This document shows, piece by piece, positions 17,295 to 25,695 of a DNA stretch of 64,000 nucleotides. This stretch comes from Nonomuraea aurantiaca (GTDB lineage: Bacteria; Actinomycetota; Actinomycetes; Streptosporangiales; Streptosporangiaceae), in contig NZ_JAIWNB010000008.1 in NCBI RefSeq assembly GCF_020215705.1, positions 310,001 through 374,000 of the forward strand, read 5' to 3'. The notes beneath the pieces are model-generated. The model made no database searches and was not told the origin of the DNA. It saw nothing but the letters and a program-made list of their open reading frames with translations. The position numbers and the translations under genes are program-made. The stretch's first letter is position 1. Each line of letters opens with the position of its first letter.

Positions 17295-19175
17295 TCAGCC
17301 AACGTGTACCTGAGGCCGGCGGCCGGGCTCCTCCTCGGCCTGGCGCAGGACCTCACGCGTGAGCGGCGGCACGTCACCCCCGCCGAACAGCAGGTATCTC
17401 AGCAGCGCCAGCACCGGATTGCCCTCCGCCCAGTGGAAGTACACGTGGGGACGGCGGCCGGACGTGTCACGCAGGTGCAGCAGGATCGCGGCGATCGTGT
17501 TGGGCACCGCCGCGCTCGTCGCGGTCAGCACCCCGTAGCCGTGCCGCACCTCGCCGCGTACGAGCACCTCGGACTCGAACTCCGAGGTGTCGCCGAGCGT
17601 GACCTCCAGGAACAGCATCGGCTCGTCGTCGGGCAGGTGATGGTACTGGCGCGTCTCACGGTCCTTCTCGGCGTACTCGGCCTCGTCGCGGGCGTCGGGC
17701 TCGTTGGCGATGATGCGCAGCTCGCCCGGCGGCAGCTCGTCGATGAGCCGCTCGGCCTCCTTGTCGAGCGACACCCCCGTCACCCGCAGCTCGGTGGAGC
17801 GCGTGGCGCGCGAGATGATCGAGGTGACGATGATCGCCACGACGAAGAACACCGCGATCGACAGGCCGTCGGGCCGTTCGATCACGTTGGCGACGAAGGT
17901 GTAGGCGAGGATCAGCGAGATGAGGCCGAACGCCGCCGCCGCGCCCCGCCGCCCGGCGCGCGCGACCGAGATGGTGACGGCGACCGCGGCCGACAGGATC
18001 AGCGCGAGCACGCCGGTGGCGTAGGCGCCGCCCTGCGACTCGACGTTCGCGCCGAACAGGATCGTGATGACGAACGAGATCGCGGTGAACACCAGCACCA
18101 GCGGTCGTACGGCCCGCGCCCAGTCCGGGGCCATGCCGTAGCGGGGCAGGTAGCGCGGCACGATGTTGAGCAGCCCCGTCAGCGCCGAGGCGCCGGCGAA
18201 CCAGAGGATGGCGATGGTGCTGATGTCATAGAGGGTGCCGAACCAGTCGCCCAGGTATTCGTGCGCCAGGTACGCCAGGGCGCGCCCGGCCGCGTGGCCG
18301 CCCTCCTCGAACTCCTTGTGCGGAATGAGCACGGCCGTGGCGAACCCGCTGAACACCAGGAACACGCTCATGATCAACGCGGCCGTGGTGAGCAGCCGCT
18401 TGGCGCCCTTGACGCGCTGCTCGAGGTCGCCCTCGATCTGCGGCATCACGGCGACGCCCGTCTCGAACCCGGACAGGCCGAGCGCCAGCTTGGGCAACGC
18501 GAAGGCGGACAGCGCGATCATCGCGAGCGGGCTGGAGTGCCCCGCGGTGAGCGCGTCCTGCCAGTCGCCCACCAGCTCCGGGCGGGACAGCACCTGGGCG
18601 ACGGCGGTGCCGACGACGACCAGGTTCAGGGTCAGATAGGCGGCCACGAGCGCGATGGCCAGGCCGATGGCCTCGCTGAACCCGCGCAGGAAGATCGCGC
18701 CGAGCGCGGCGATGAGCAGCAGCGTGATGGGCACCTGCTGGCCGGCGAGCGCGTCAGGGAAGAACGGGTTCTGCAGGATGTGGGCGGTGGCGTCGGAGGC
18801 CGACAGCGTGATCGTGAAGATGAACGCCGTCGCCACGAACCCGAGCAGCACCAGCACCAGCAGCTTGCCCCACCAGCTCGGCAGCAGCCGTTCGAGCATG
18901 GCGATGGAGCCCATGCCGTTGGGGCTCTCGGCCGCCACCACGCGATAGGTGGGCAGCGCGCCGAACAGCGTCAGCGCCACCAGCATGAGCGTGGCGATCG
19001 GCGACAGCGCGCCCGCGGCCAGCGCGGCGATGCCCGGCTGGTAGCCGAGGGTGGAGAAGTAGTCGACGCCTGTCAGGCACATGACCTGCCACCAGGAGTG
19101 ACGCTTGCCGGGATGTTCGTCGTGCATCCCGGACGTCGGCTGCAGCCCGTGTAGCAGCCAGCTCCGCATGGTCAC
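17295..19175 (-). CDS. APC-superfamily permease with cytosolic C-terminal domain
   Basis: A 626-residue transporter. A short basic N-terminus precedes about 12 membrane helices, the first with VDYFSTLGYQPGIAALAAG, a broken-helix pattern typical of APC amino-acid/cation carriers. A soluble tail from about residue 455 holds RVTGVSLDKEAERLIDEL and MLFLEVTLGD, resembling the ligand-binding tails of KUP/KimA-like potassium importers. The substrate is therefore either an amino acid or potassium, and the sequence does not decide. It is monocistronic and diverges from the TerD-like module across 269 bp, an unusually AT-rich gap for this DNA (19250-19370) that must carry both promoters. Confidence 0.75.
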   Translation of the reverse strand: MTMRSWLLHGLQPTSGMHDEHPGKRHSWWQVMCLTGVDYFSTLGYQPGIAALAAGALSPIATLMLVALTLFGALPTYRVVAAESPNGMGSIAMLERLLPSWWGKLLVLVLLGFVATAFIFTITLSASDATAHILQNPFFPDALAGQQVPITLLLIAALGAIFLRGFSEAIGLAIALVAAYLTLNLVVVGTAVAQVLSRPELVGDWQDALTAGHSSPLAMIALSAFALPKLALGLSGFETGVAVMPQIEGDLEQRVKGAKRLLTTAALIMSVFLVFSGFATAVLIPHKEFEEGGHAAGRALAYLAHEYLGDWFGTLYDISTIAILWFAGASALTGLLNIVPRYLPRYGMAPDWARAVRPLVLVFTAISFVITILFGANVESQGGAYATGVLALILSAAVAVTISVARAGRRGAAAAFGLISLILAYTFVANVIERPDGLSIAVFFVVAIIVTSIISRATRSTELRVTGVSLDKEAERLIDELPPGELRIIANEPDARDEAEYAEKDRETRQYHHLPDDEPMLFLEVTLGDTSEFESEVLVRGEVRHGYGVLTATSAAVPNTIAAILLHLRDTSGRRPHVYFHWAEGNPVLALLRYLLFGGGDVPPLTREVLRQAEEEPGRRPQVHVG

Positions 19176-19444
19176 CGGTCGGCCCTTCTCTCCTGGTCTC
19201 TGTCCTGAACGAATTCGGAGACCCTATCCATCGAGGCGGCTCTCGCGCATGCCGGGCCTTACCGGACTGGAAATTCGGGGGACATTTCGTGATTTGTGCC
19301 GCTACGGTGGATCACCGGGGTGGCTCTTTGGGTGTGCTTCCTTCTTCATTTTTCAAATGATCTCAGCGCACCTGCTCTCCACCTCTTCAGAGGTCGCGCG
19401 GTGCTCCCACGCGGCCTCTCTCAATGCTCGCCGGAGGTGCCTGG

Positions 19445-21487
19445 ATGAACGGTCCCGCCGAGATCCTGCTGCGCCGTACGCGGGTGGTCGCGCCCGCGCT
19501 GCTGGCCACCGATCCGCGCGTGCCCGAAGCCGTCGGCGAGCTGCCCAAGCGCCTGAACATGACGGGGGCCGATGTGCGGTCCGGGGTGGCGGCGCTGGAG
19601 TTCGAGCTGCTGCAGCTGGGCTTCCTGGTCTCGGCGGAGCTGTATCGGGCGCTGGCGGCGCTGTCGTCGAAGGAGCTGACGCGCGTCGGGCGGCGGCTGC
19701 TGCACATCCTGCGGGGCGACCTGGAGACGCTGCTGGAGGCGTTCTGGCCGGAGTCGGGCGACTGGCTGCCGGAGAGCGTCCCGGTCAAGGAGACGCGCGC
19801 CGTCGTGCTCGCCGTCGCCCTGCGCCGGGACGCCCCCGAGCTGCTGAGCAAGCATCTGGAGACGGCCACGGACGTGCTGCGGCTGCTGTACGTGCTGATG
19901 GACGCCGACCCCGGGCTGCGGATCCGCCCGCGGCGCCGCGTGTCGCTGCCGCGCGCCGTCCGCCGGACCCTGCTGTCGTGCCTGGACGCCATGCCGTACG
20001 CGATCGAGGACCTGCTCCGGTACGGCGAGCAGTGGAAGCGCATGGCCGAGGTGCTGCACCCCCACGAGCAGCACGCCCGCTACCCGAACGCCGCGCTGGC
20101 CTTCGCCGCCCTGCGCGGCACCCGGCTCGACCCGGGGACGGCCTTCGGGCGGACCCTGCTGGAACTGGCCGCGCGGCGGCCAGGGCTGCTGCGGGTGCGC
20201 GACGGGCGGCTGGTGGCCACGTCGTTCGCGAGCCGCGTGGAGACGGACACGCCCGCGTCCGAGCCGGCGCCCGCCGGACTGGCGGGTGTGGCGGCGCGGG
20301 TCGCGCCCGGCGTGCTGATCGCCGCCCTGGGGCAGCTGCGGACGCCGCCCGGCGGGCGGCGGCTGTTCCTGCCGCGCGGTGGCACCGCGCGCTTCCACAC
20401 CCGGCCCGACGACCGGCCGCCCCTTCCGGACGAGATCGTGCTGGAGGCCGAGCGGACGCTGGCCGCCGAGCTGCTGCGCCGCGCCGCCGCGCTCCCATCG
20501 CTGCGGCGGGTGCTGCTGGACGAGGGCCTGGCCGACCTGGTCGCGCCGACGTCCGAGCGGACGGCGGTCAAGGCGCTGGTACGGCTGCCGCGCGGCAGCC
20601 TCCAGCCCATCCCCGCCGGCGAGCGGCTCCGGTTCTTCCTCCATTGGGCCGAGCCGAAGGGCACCCTGGTGGACCTCGACCTGTCCGTGGCCGTCTTCGA
20701 CGAGCGCTGGGCGTTCGTCGGGGTGTGCGACTACACGCAGCTGCGGCTGGGCACGGCCGTCACGCACTCGGGCGACCTGACGTCGGCGCCCGAGCCGCTG
20801 GGCTCGTCGGAGTTCATCGACGTGAACGTGCGGGCCCTGCGCGGCCGCTACCTCGTCCCGGTCGTGTTCAGTTACAACGACGTGCCCTTCGAAGAGCTGG
20901 TACGCGGATTCGCCGGGTTCATGGAGCAGCCGGAGGGGTTGTTCGACCCGCTGGCCGTCCGGCAGCGCTTCGATCTGACGGGGCAGGCCAAGATTTTGGT
21001 GCCGCTGGTGGCCGACCTGTGGACGCGGACGATGCGGTGGGCGGACTTCAACCTGTCCGCCGCCGGTTTCCGGCACAGCGTGGCCGGTAGCGCCGACGAG
21101 CTGAGCCTGCTGGGCGCGGCGCTCGAGCAGGCGTTCACGCACCGGGTGACGCTGTGGGAGGTGGGCTGCCGGCACGCCGCCGCGCGCGCCACCGAGGTCC
21201 TGGTACGGGACCGCCACGGCGAACTGGTCCGCTATGAGCGGCGGCCGGGCGAGGACGTGGCCGCGTTCGCCGACCGGCTGATGGCCCGCGCCGACGCCCC
21301 GCCCGTCGGGCGGCCCGCGTCGTTCGACGGGGTCGAGCTCGCCATGCTCGTCCACGGCGACCTGCCCCTTCCCGGCGGCTGCGCGGCGTACGCGCTGCAC
21401 CCGGACGGCCTCGGCGACGTGCGCCGGCTGGGCGCGGCCGACCTGCTGAGCGAGCTGTCCCCCGACCCCGTGAAAGTGGCCACGTGA
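19445..21487 (+). CDS. MXAN_6230/SCO0854-like protein with TerD-like domain
   Basis: A 680-residue protein, first of three overlapping genes. The N-terminal ~390 residues are helical and Arg/Leu-rich without a known fold. Residues ~390-495 hold a beta-rich segment (FFLHWAEPKGTLVDLDLS, GVCDYTQLRLG, SGDLTSAPEPLGSSEFIDV, PVVFSYNDVPFEELVRGF) that resembles the calcium-binding TerD fold of the tellurium/stress-response Ter systems. Genes of this layout beside paired nucleotidyltransferases are annotated in Streptomyces and Myxococcus as the MXAN_6230/SCO0854 family. That family name includes a RING domain; here only four scattered cysteines exist, so the RING part is absent. ATG 19445 follows GGAGG by seven bases. 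Confidence 0.7.
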   Translation: MNGPAEILLRRTRVVAPALLATDPRVPEAVGELPKRLNMTGADVRSGVAALEFELLQLGFLVSAELYRALAALSSKELTRVGRRLLHILRGDLETLLEAFWPESGDWLPESVPVKETRAVVLAVALRRDAPELLSKHLETATDVLRLLYVLMDADPGLRIRPRRRVSLPRAVRRTLLSCLDAMPYAIEDLLRYGEQWKRMAEVLHPHEQHARYPNAALAFAALRGTRLDPGTAFGRTLLELAARRPGLLRVRDGRLVATSFASRVETDTPASEPAPAGLAGVAARVAPGVLIAALGQLRTPPGGRRLFLPRGGTARFHTRPDDRPPLPDEIVLEAERTLAAELLRRAAALPSLRRVLLDEGLADLVAPTSERTAVKALVRLPRGSLQPIPAGERLRFFLHWAEPKGTLVDLDLSVAVFDERWAFVGVCDYTQLRLGTAVTHSGDLTSAPEPLGSSEFIDVNVRALRGRYLVPVVFSYNDVPFEELVRGFAGFMEQPEGLFDPLAVRQRFDLTGQAKILVPLVADLWTRTMRWADFNLSAAGFRHSVAGSADELSLLGAALEQAFTHRVTLWEVGCRHAAARATEVLVRDRHGELVRYERRPGEDVAAFADRLMARADAPPVGRPASFDGVELAMLVHGDLPLPGGCAAYALHPDGLGDVRRLGAADLLSELSPDPVKVAT

Positions 21488-22137
21488 GCGAAGACCTGAT
21501 CCTCTCGGTCGTGGTGGGGTCGCGGGCCTACGGTCTGGACACCGCCGGCTCCGACACCGACCGGCGCGGCGTGTTCGTGGCGCCGACGGAGGCGTTCTGG
21601 CGGCTGGACAAGCCGGTGACGCACCGCGACGGGCCGCTGCCGGAGCAGTTCTCGTGGGAGGTCGAGCGCTTCTGCGGCCTCGCCCTCGACGCGAACCCCA
21701 CGGTCCTGGAGTGCCTGTGGTCTCCCCTCACGGAGGTGCTCACGCCGGAGGGCGAGCGGCTGCGCGAGCTGCGCGGGGCGTTCCTGTCGCGGCGGGCGCA
21801 CGAGACGTTCACCCGGTACGCCGACGCCCAGTTCCGCCGCCTCGACCCGGCCGCGCCGAAGTGGAAGCAGGCGATGCACCTGATCAGGCTGCTGCTGAGC
21901 GGCCGGCATCTGGTACGCCACGGCGAGCCGCTGATCCAGGTGGGCGACTACCGAGACCGGCTGCTGGCGATCAGGCGGGGCGAGGTGGCGTGGGCGGAGA
22001 TCGCCGCCTGGCGGGCCAAGCTGACCGGCGACCTGGCCGACGCGGCCGGCGTCCTGCCGGCGGTGCCGGACCGGGCGTCCGTCGAGACGTACCTCGTGGC
22101 CGTACGCAGGGCCCACCTGTCCCGGGAGCGCGTGTGA
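21484..22137 (+). CDS. predicted nucleotidyltransferase, COG3541-like (first of pair)
   Basis: A 217-residue member of the polymerase-beta/MNT superfamily. The N-terminal catalytic core has VVGSRAYGLDTAGSDTDRRG, which supplies the GS motif and the two metal-binding aspartates of the SDxDxxG segment, so it looks active. A helical C-terminal half (KWKQAMHLIRLLLSGRHLVR) follows. Enzymes of this group transfer nucleotides to proteins, small molecules or RNA ends; the target is not predictable. GTG 21484 overlaps the stop of the TerD-like gene by four bases, and the next nucleotidyltransferase overlaps this gene by four bases, so the three products are made together. Confidence 0.85.
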   Translation: MSEDLILSVVVGSRAYGLDTAGSDTDRRGVFVAPTEAFWRLDKPVTHRDGPLPEQFSWEVERFCGLALDANPTVLECLWSPLTEVLTPEGERLRELRGAFLSRRAHETFTRYADAQFRRLDPAAPKWKQAMHLIRLLLSGRHLVRHGEPLIQVGDYRDRLLAIRRGEVAWAEIAAWRAKLTGDLADAAGVLPAVPDRASVETYLVAVRRAHLSRERV

Positions 22138-22877
22138 ACCTGCCTGCCTGGCTGCCGGAGATCCCCGCAGAGCAGCCGTACCCGCTGGTGTTCGCCACGA
22201 TCAGCGGCGCGCACCTCTACGGCTTCCCCTCGGCCGACTCGGACGTGGACCTGCGGGGGGTGCACCTGCTGCCGCTGCGGGAGGTCGTCGGCCTGCGTAC
22301 CGGACCGGCGACCCTCGACCGGACCTGGACGCGCGACGGCGTCGAGGTGGACCTGGTCACGCACGACCTGGCCAAGTTCTGCGGGCTGCTGCTGAACCGC
22401 AACGGCTACGTCCTGGAACAGCTCCTCTCCCCCCTGGTCGTGTCCTCCTCACCGCTGCACGAGGAGCTGAAGGCCCTGGCGCCCGGCTGCCTGACGCGGC
22501 ACCACGCCCACCATTATCTGGGGTTCGCGCGTACGCAGTGGCGGCTGTTCGAGAAGAACGGGGAGCTCAAGCCGCTGCTCTACACCTTCCGCGTGCTGGC
22601 CACCGGCATCCACCTGATGCGCACCGGCGAGCTGGACGCCGACCTGACCCACCTGTTCTCGTACGTCCCGGCGTACCTGCCCGACCTGGTGGCCGCCAAG
22701 CGGGACGCCGAGCACGGCCGCGCGCCGGGGGTGAGCACGGCGGCCGACGACGTGGCGCGGCTGACCGCCGAGCTGGAGGCGGCCAGGGACTCCTCACCGC
22801 TGCCGGACGCCGCCACGGTCCGGGACGCCATGCACGACCTCGTGGTCCGGGCGCGCCTCGCCACCGTGTCCACGTGA
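22134..22877 (+). CDS. predicted nucleotidyltransferase, COG3541-like (second of pair)
   Basis: A 247-residue paralogue in superfamily and fold of the preceding protein but clearly diverged from it. The core reads ATISGAHLYGFPSADSDVDLRG: the SGAHLYG variant of the GS motif and both aspartates of SDVDLRG are present, predicting activity. Further motifs are KFCGLLLNRNGYVLEQLLSP and HHYLGFARTQWRLFEK. The start is GTG 22134, inside the end of the previous gene, with GGGAG five bases upstream. Two different nucleotidyltransferases with a TerD-like partner suggests a modification pathway, perhaps one modifying and one repairing or countering. That is inference from layout. Confidence 0.85.
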   Translation: MNLPAWLPEIPAEQPYPLVFATISGAHLYGFPSADSDVDLRGVHLLPLREVVGLRTGPATLDRTWTRDGVEVDLVTHDLAKFCGLLLNRNGYVLEQLLSPLVVSSSPLHEELKALAPGCLTRHHAHHYLGFARTQWRLFEKNGELKPLLYTFRVLATGIHLMRTGELDADLTHLFSYVPAYLPDLVAAKRDAEHGRAPGVSTAADDVARLTAELEAARDSSPLPDAATVRDAMHDLVVRARLATVST

Positions 22878-22902
22878 TCCGGCGGCGGCGCCGGATCACG
22901 TG
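22871..22902. terminator. perfect 14-bp stem hairpin terminator
   Basis: CACGTGATCCGGCG (22871-22884), loop GCGG, then the exact complement CGCCGGATCACGTG (22889-22902). It contains the stop codon of the second nucleotidyltransferase and ends 27 bp before the convergent GNAT gene. No U-tract follows, as is common in actinobacteria. Confidence 0.85.
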
Positions 22903-22948
22903 TTCAGGACATCAAGTGGCGCCGCCGGATCAGGTGTTCAGGGCATCA
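22891..22948. repeat. duplicated GNAT 3' end inside terminator
   Basis: The 24 bases at 22925-22948 (containing the GNAT stop, TCA on this strand at 22930-22932) match 22891-22914 with two differences. The right arm of the terminator hairpin is therefore a copy of the neighbouring gene's end, stop codon included, offset by 34 bp. Confidence 0.75.
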
Positions 22949-23895
22949 GGCGTGGCCGCCGACAGGACGAGTCTGACCGCGAAATTGTGGTAGCCGGACC
23001 GCTCGAAGGCCCTGGCCATCGGGACGTTCCCGGCGTCGGTGTCGGCGACGATCCGTTCGGCGCCGCGCTCGGCGTGCAGCCGGGTGATCTCGCCGAGCAG
23101 GTCGTCGGCGTAGCCGTGACCGCGGTGCTCGGGCACCACGCCGAGGTAGCCGACCACGGGCCCGCCCGCGTTGGCCGACGGCAGCGCCACACCGGCGAGG
23201 TCGCCGTCCGGCGTGTACGCCAGGCGCCACCAGTCCCTGTCGCCCGGCATGCTCCGGTAGCCCTCGACATCCTCGCGGGCCTGCGCCTCGGGGGTGGTCG
23301 TGGCCAGGGCCTGCCGGGTGTGGTGGTCGAGCGTGCCGACGGCCACGCGGCTGAACGCCTCGACGAACACCTCGTCATCGGCCTCCGCCCGGAACACCAG
23401 CCGGTCCGACGCCGCCGGCACCGGTGTGCCGCGCGTCCAGGCGTACCTGAGCCGTTCGAGCTCGGCGGTCAGCCCGGCCAGGGCCCCGGCCCGCCACCGC
23501 CAGTCGATGGCGGCCGTGACCTCCGGGTCGTCCCGCCAGCCGTTCGCGACGAACACGTGATAGGCGGGCGCGTCGTCGTACCCCTCATGAGCGTGTCGCA
23601 GCAGCTCGGCGGCCAGTTCCACGCGGTCGGGCACCGACGGGTGGACCCAGAGGCAGTCGAGCGCGAGCGGGCGGTCGCCGTCGGGCAGGCCCCACCAGAC
23701 GGCGCGGGCGATGATCCGGCCGTCCTGTTCCGCGACCCAGATGCGGTCGTGGCGGTAATGGCCGTTCTTGAGGAAGGAGAGCAGCCGGTCGGGGTCGGCC
23801 CAGCTGATGGGCTCGTCGACGGCGCAGTCGAGCAGTCGGTCGAGGTCAGTCTCGACCGTGGAGCGGAAAAGCAAGATTCCTCCGGAGAGTGACAA
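22930..23895 (-). CDS. GNAT-family N-acetyltransferase (tandem GNAT fold)
   Basis: A 321-residue protein with two GNAT-like halves. The N-terminal half (IWVAEQDGRIIARAVWWGLP, LDCLWVHPSVPDR) lacks a complete acetyl-CoA loop. The C-terminal half has YLGVVPEHRGHGYADDLLGE, a full R/QxxGxG/A pyrophosphate-binding motif, followed by DTDAGNVPMARAFERSGY, the usual beta5-alpha4 region. It is therefore a tandem GNAT with probably one active site. The substrate is unknown. It converges with the nucleotidyltransferase operon and diverges from the gene at 24017. Confidence 0.85.
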   Translation of the reverse strand: MSLSGGILLFRSTVETDLDRLLDCAVDEPISWADPDRLLSFLKNGHYRHDRIWVAEQDGRIIARAVWWGLPDGDRPLALDCLWVHPSVPDRVELAAELLRHAHEGYDDAPAYHVFVANGWRDDPEVTAAIDWRWRAGALAGLTAELERLRYAWTRGTPVPAASDRLVFRAEADDEVFVEAFSRVAVGTLDHHTRQALATTTPEAQAREDVEGYRSMPGDRDWWRLAYTPDGDLAGVALPSANAGGPVVGYLGVVPEHRGHGYADDLLGEITRLHAERGAERIVADTDAGNVPMARAFERSGYHNFAVRLVLSAATPDALNT

Positions 23896-24016
23896 CAGCG
23901 GACGCGTGGAGCGCCCGGAAACTGCGGACCATCTCGACGCCTCCCTTCTTCCGGACTTTTCGCGGTCAGCGGGGACTTTATCGCAAATGTAAGGCGGGTT
24001 CCGACAGGATAAGGAC

Positions 24017-24982
24017 GTGGACTCCTACGACGATGACACACTTCCGCTCCAGCCTCCCGTCCGGCTGCCGGCCGACGACGAGCTGGTGGCGGCCGTACGC
24101 GAGACTCCTGTGGCGACCGGCGGCGCCGCTCATCCGGCGCCCCCGCCCGATGCGGTCGAGACCCTGCGTGACGGCTCCGACGACAAGGTGCTCCAGGTGT
24201 GGGCGGACGTCTGCCGCCGCACGCTGAGCACCGACGAGACGCTGTTCATGGAGGTGGTACGCCTCTACCTGGGCCGCGGTCCGCTGACCGACGAGGTGCC
24301 CGCCGTCCTGACGGACCTGGGCCTGGTACGCCAGGCGCCGCCGCGTACCCTGACCCCGCTCGGCATCTGGGCGGCCGGGCTGGTGATCGGCGAGGCGACC
24401 GGGCAGGACATCCCGGTCATGGGCTCGCTGGCCGGCCGGGACGCCGGCGCGCTGCTGCACGGCCTGCGCTCCTACCCGGAGCCGGAGCGCGACGAGGAGC
24501 TCGCCGGCTGGCTGGCCGGCCGGGATCAGGCCGAGGCGGCGGCCGAGATCGCGGCCGCGCTCGGCGAGGTGAGCCCGCTGAGCCGGGCCGTCGGCGTGGA
24601 ACTGCTCGCCACAGGGCTGGGCGAGGCGGGCACGAAGGTGCTCGACGGGCTGCTCGGCGCGCCGAGGCTGGGCGCCGTCGTGGCCGCCCGGCTGGGCCGC
24701 GAGGAACGGCCCCCGACGCCCGAGGAGATCGCGTGGGCGTTCGTGGACATGGCGGCGGCGCTGCTGGAGTTCGGCGGGGAGGCGGCCGAGGTCATCAAGT
24801 CGGTCTCCCAGGGCATGGAGAAGGACGAGCAGGCGGGCACGATCGCCCTGCTGGCCCTCGGCGACCATCCCTGGACCGAACGGGTGCTGCGGGTGTTCAT
24901 CGACCACCATCCGGACGAGCGCGTGGTGGCGGCGGCCCGCAAGGCGCTGCGCCGGCACGGCCTGATGGACGCCCGAGGGTAA
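24017..24982 (+). CDS. conserved helical protein of unknown function
   Basis: A 321-residue soluble protein I do not recognise. The first ~40 residues are acidic and proline-rich and probably disordered. The rest is helical and Ala/Leu/Gly-rich, with two recurring halves (DKVLQVWADVCRRTLST; EEIAWAFVDMAAALLEFGG) and a C-terminal segment LLALGDHPWTERVLRVFIDHHPDERVVAAARKALRRHG that reads like HEAT/ARM helices. GTG start at 24017. The next gene starts 11 bp downstream, so the two are probably co-expressed. The upstream gap with the divergent GNAT gene is about 120 bp. Confidence 0.65.
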   Translation: MDSYDDDTLPLQPPVRLPADDELVAAVRETPVATGGAAHPAPPPDAVETLRDGSDDKVLQVWADVCRRTLSTDETLFMEVVRLYLGRGPLTDEVPAVLTDLGLVRQAPPRTLTPLGIWAAGLVIGEATGQDIPVMGSLAGRDAGALLHGLRSYPEPERDEELAGWLAGRDQAEAAAEIAAALGEVSPLSRAVGVELLATGLGEAGTKVLDGLLGAPRLGAVVAARLGREERPPTPEEIAWAFVDMAAALLEFGGEAAEVIKSVSQGMEKDEQAGTIALLALGDHPWTERVLRVFIDHHPDERVVAAARKALRRHGLMDARG

Positions 24983-24993
24983 AGTCTCCGGAG

Positions 24994-25539
24994 ATGACGA
25001 ACCACACGATCAGCCCACGGACCGGCGTTCTCGGCGCGTACTCCTGCGACTGCGAGGCGGACCTGCCCGACCTCATGTCCGCCGAGCTGCACGCCTCCGA
25101 GACCAACCAGTGCACCGTCTGCCTCGGCTCGGCGGAGCAGCCGGTGCTGCCCGGTCTGGCGCCCGGCATCCTGCCCGGCCTCTCGCGTGGCCTGATGCGC
25201 CCCTGCACGGCCTGCGCGGCCACGGGCCGCCGCAAGGAGCAGATCGTCTGGGAGCTGGCCCACTCCGAGGCCGAACAGGTGATCACCATGAGCCTGGTGC
25301 GGGGTGTGGTGGCGGAGTTCGCCGGCCCGTTCCACCTGTCGGAGGTCGCGGACGCGGTCAGATCGGGCCTCGGGCTCCCGCCCGGCCGCCTGCCGGTGGG
25401 GCCACGGGTCCGCGACCTGCTGCTGCGGCTGCAGGCGGCGGGCGAGATCACCATGCTGTCGGCTCCTGACGAGCTGCTGGACGGCGCCGACGTGGTCCTC
25501 TACCGCGACCCGCAGTGGGCCCGCACCTCCGGCCTTTAG
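24994..25539 (+). CDS. small zinc-ribbon-like protein
   Basis: A 181-residue protein of unknown function. The N-terminal half has three cysteine pairs, CDC near residue 12, CTVC near 38 and CTAC near 73 (with GRRKEQ after it), a pattern like a DnaJ-type or treble-clef zinc site. The C-terminal half is a small helical domain (FHLSEVADAVRSGLG, RVRDLLLRLQAAGEI) that reads like a winged helix and could bind nucleic acid. The ATG directly follows GGAG, too close for a binding site. A TAAAGT box eight bases upstream, overlapping the preceding stop, fits a leaderless promoter. Coupling to the 24017 gene is also possible. Confidence 0.65.
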   Translation: MTNHTISPRTGVLGAYSCDCEADLPDLMSAELHASETNQCTVCLGSAEQPVLPGLAPGILPGLSRGLMRPCTACAATGRRKEQIVWELAHSEAEQVITMSLVRGVVAEFAGPFHLSEVADAVRSGLGLPPGRLPVGPRVRDLLLRLQAAGEITMLSAPDELLDGADVVLYRDPQWARTSGL

Positions 25540-25570
25540 CAACGGCCCCCAGGTTTGGTCCGCTCCCTGT

Positions 25571-25690
25571 GACGGTCCGTTGTGGCTGGTCCTTCGGGGA
25601 AGAAGAGGCAGGCGGTCCGTCGTGGCACGGGTCCCTAGGGACGGATACGCCCTCCGGCGGAGAAGAGGCAGGCGGTTCGTCAGGGGGAGA
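25571..25690. repeat. tandem ~60-bp intergenic repeat family, locus A
   Basis: The 156-bp gap between the zinc-ribbon gene and the methyltransferase is filled by about two and a half units beginning near 25571, 25612 and 25672. Each starts with g(a)cggtccgt and ends with an inverted repeat (ccttcggggaag, cctccggcggag) and aagaggcag. The same family recurs at 56232-56440. No other gene signal is visible here. Confidence 0.75.
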
Positions 25691-25695
25691 ACGGG

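Noticed and set aside
15588..19154. A 1188-codon open frame on the plus strand
   Set aside because: It runs antisense through the propionyl-CoA synthetase and APC permease genes, has the Arg/Gly/His/Gln-rich composition of a third-position GC shadow, and has no domain.
12116..22877. A single defence island covering the NACHT gene and the nucleotidyltransferase module
   Set aside because: A housekeeping-type propionyl-CoA synthetase and a permease lie between them, no mobile element or further defence gene is present, and the strands differ; the two are reported separately.
25571..25690. CRISPR array at the tandem repeats near 25.6 and 56.3 kb
   Set aside because: The repeats are head-to-tail with no unique spacers of constant length, and no cas genes are present in the window.
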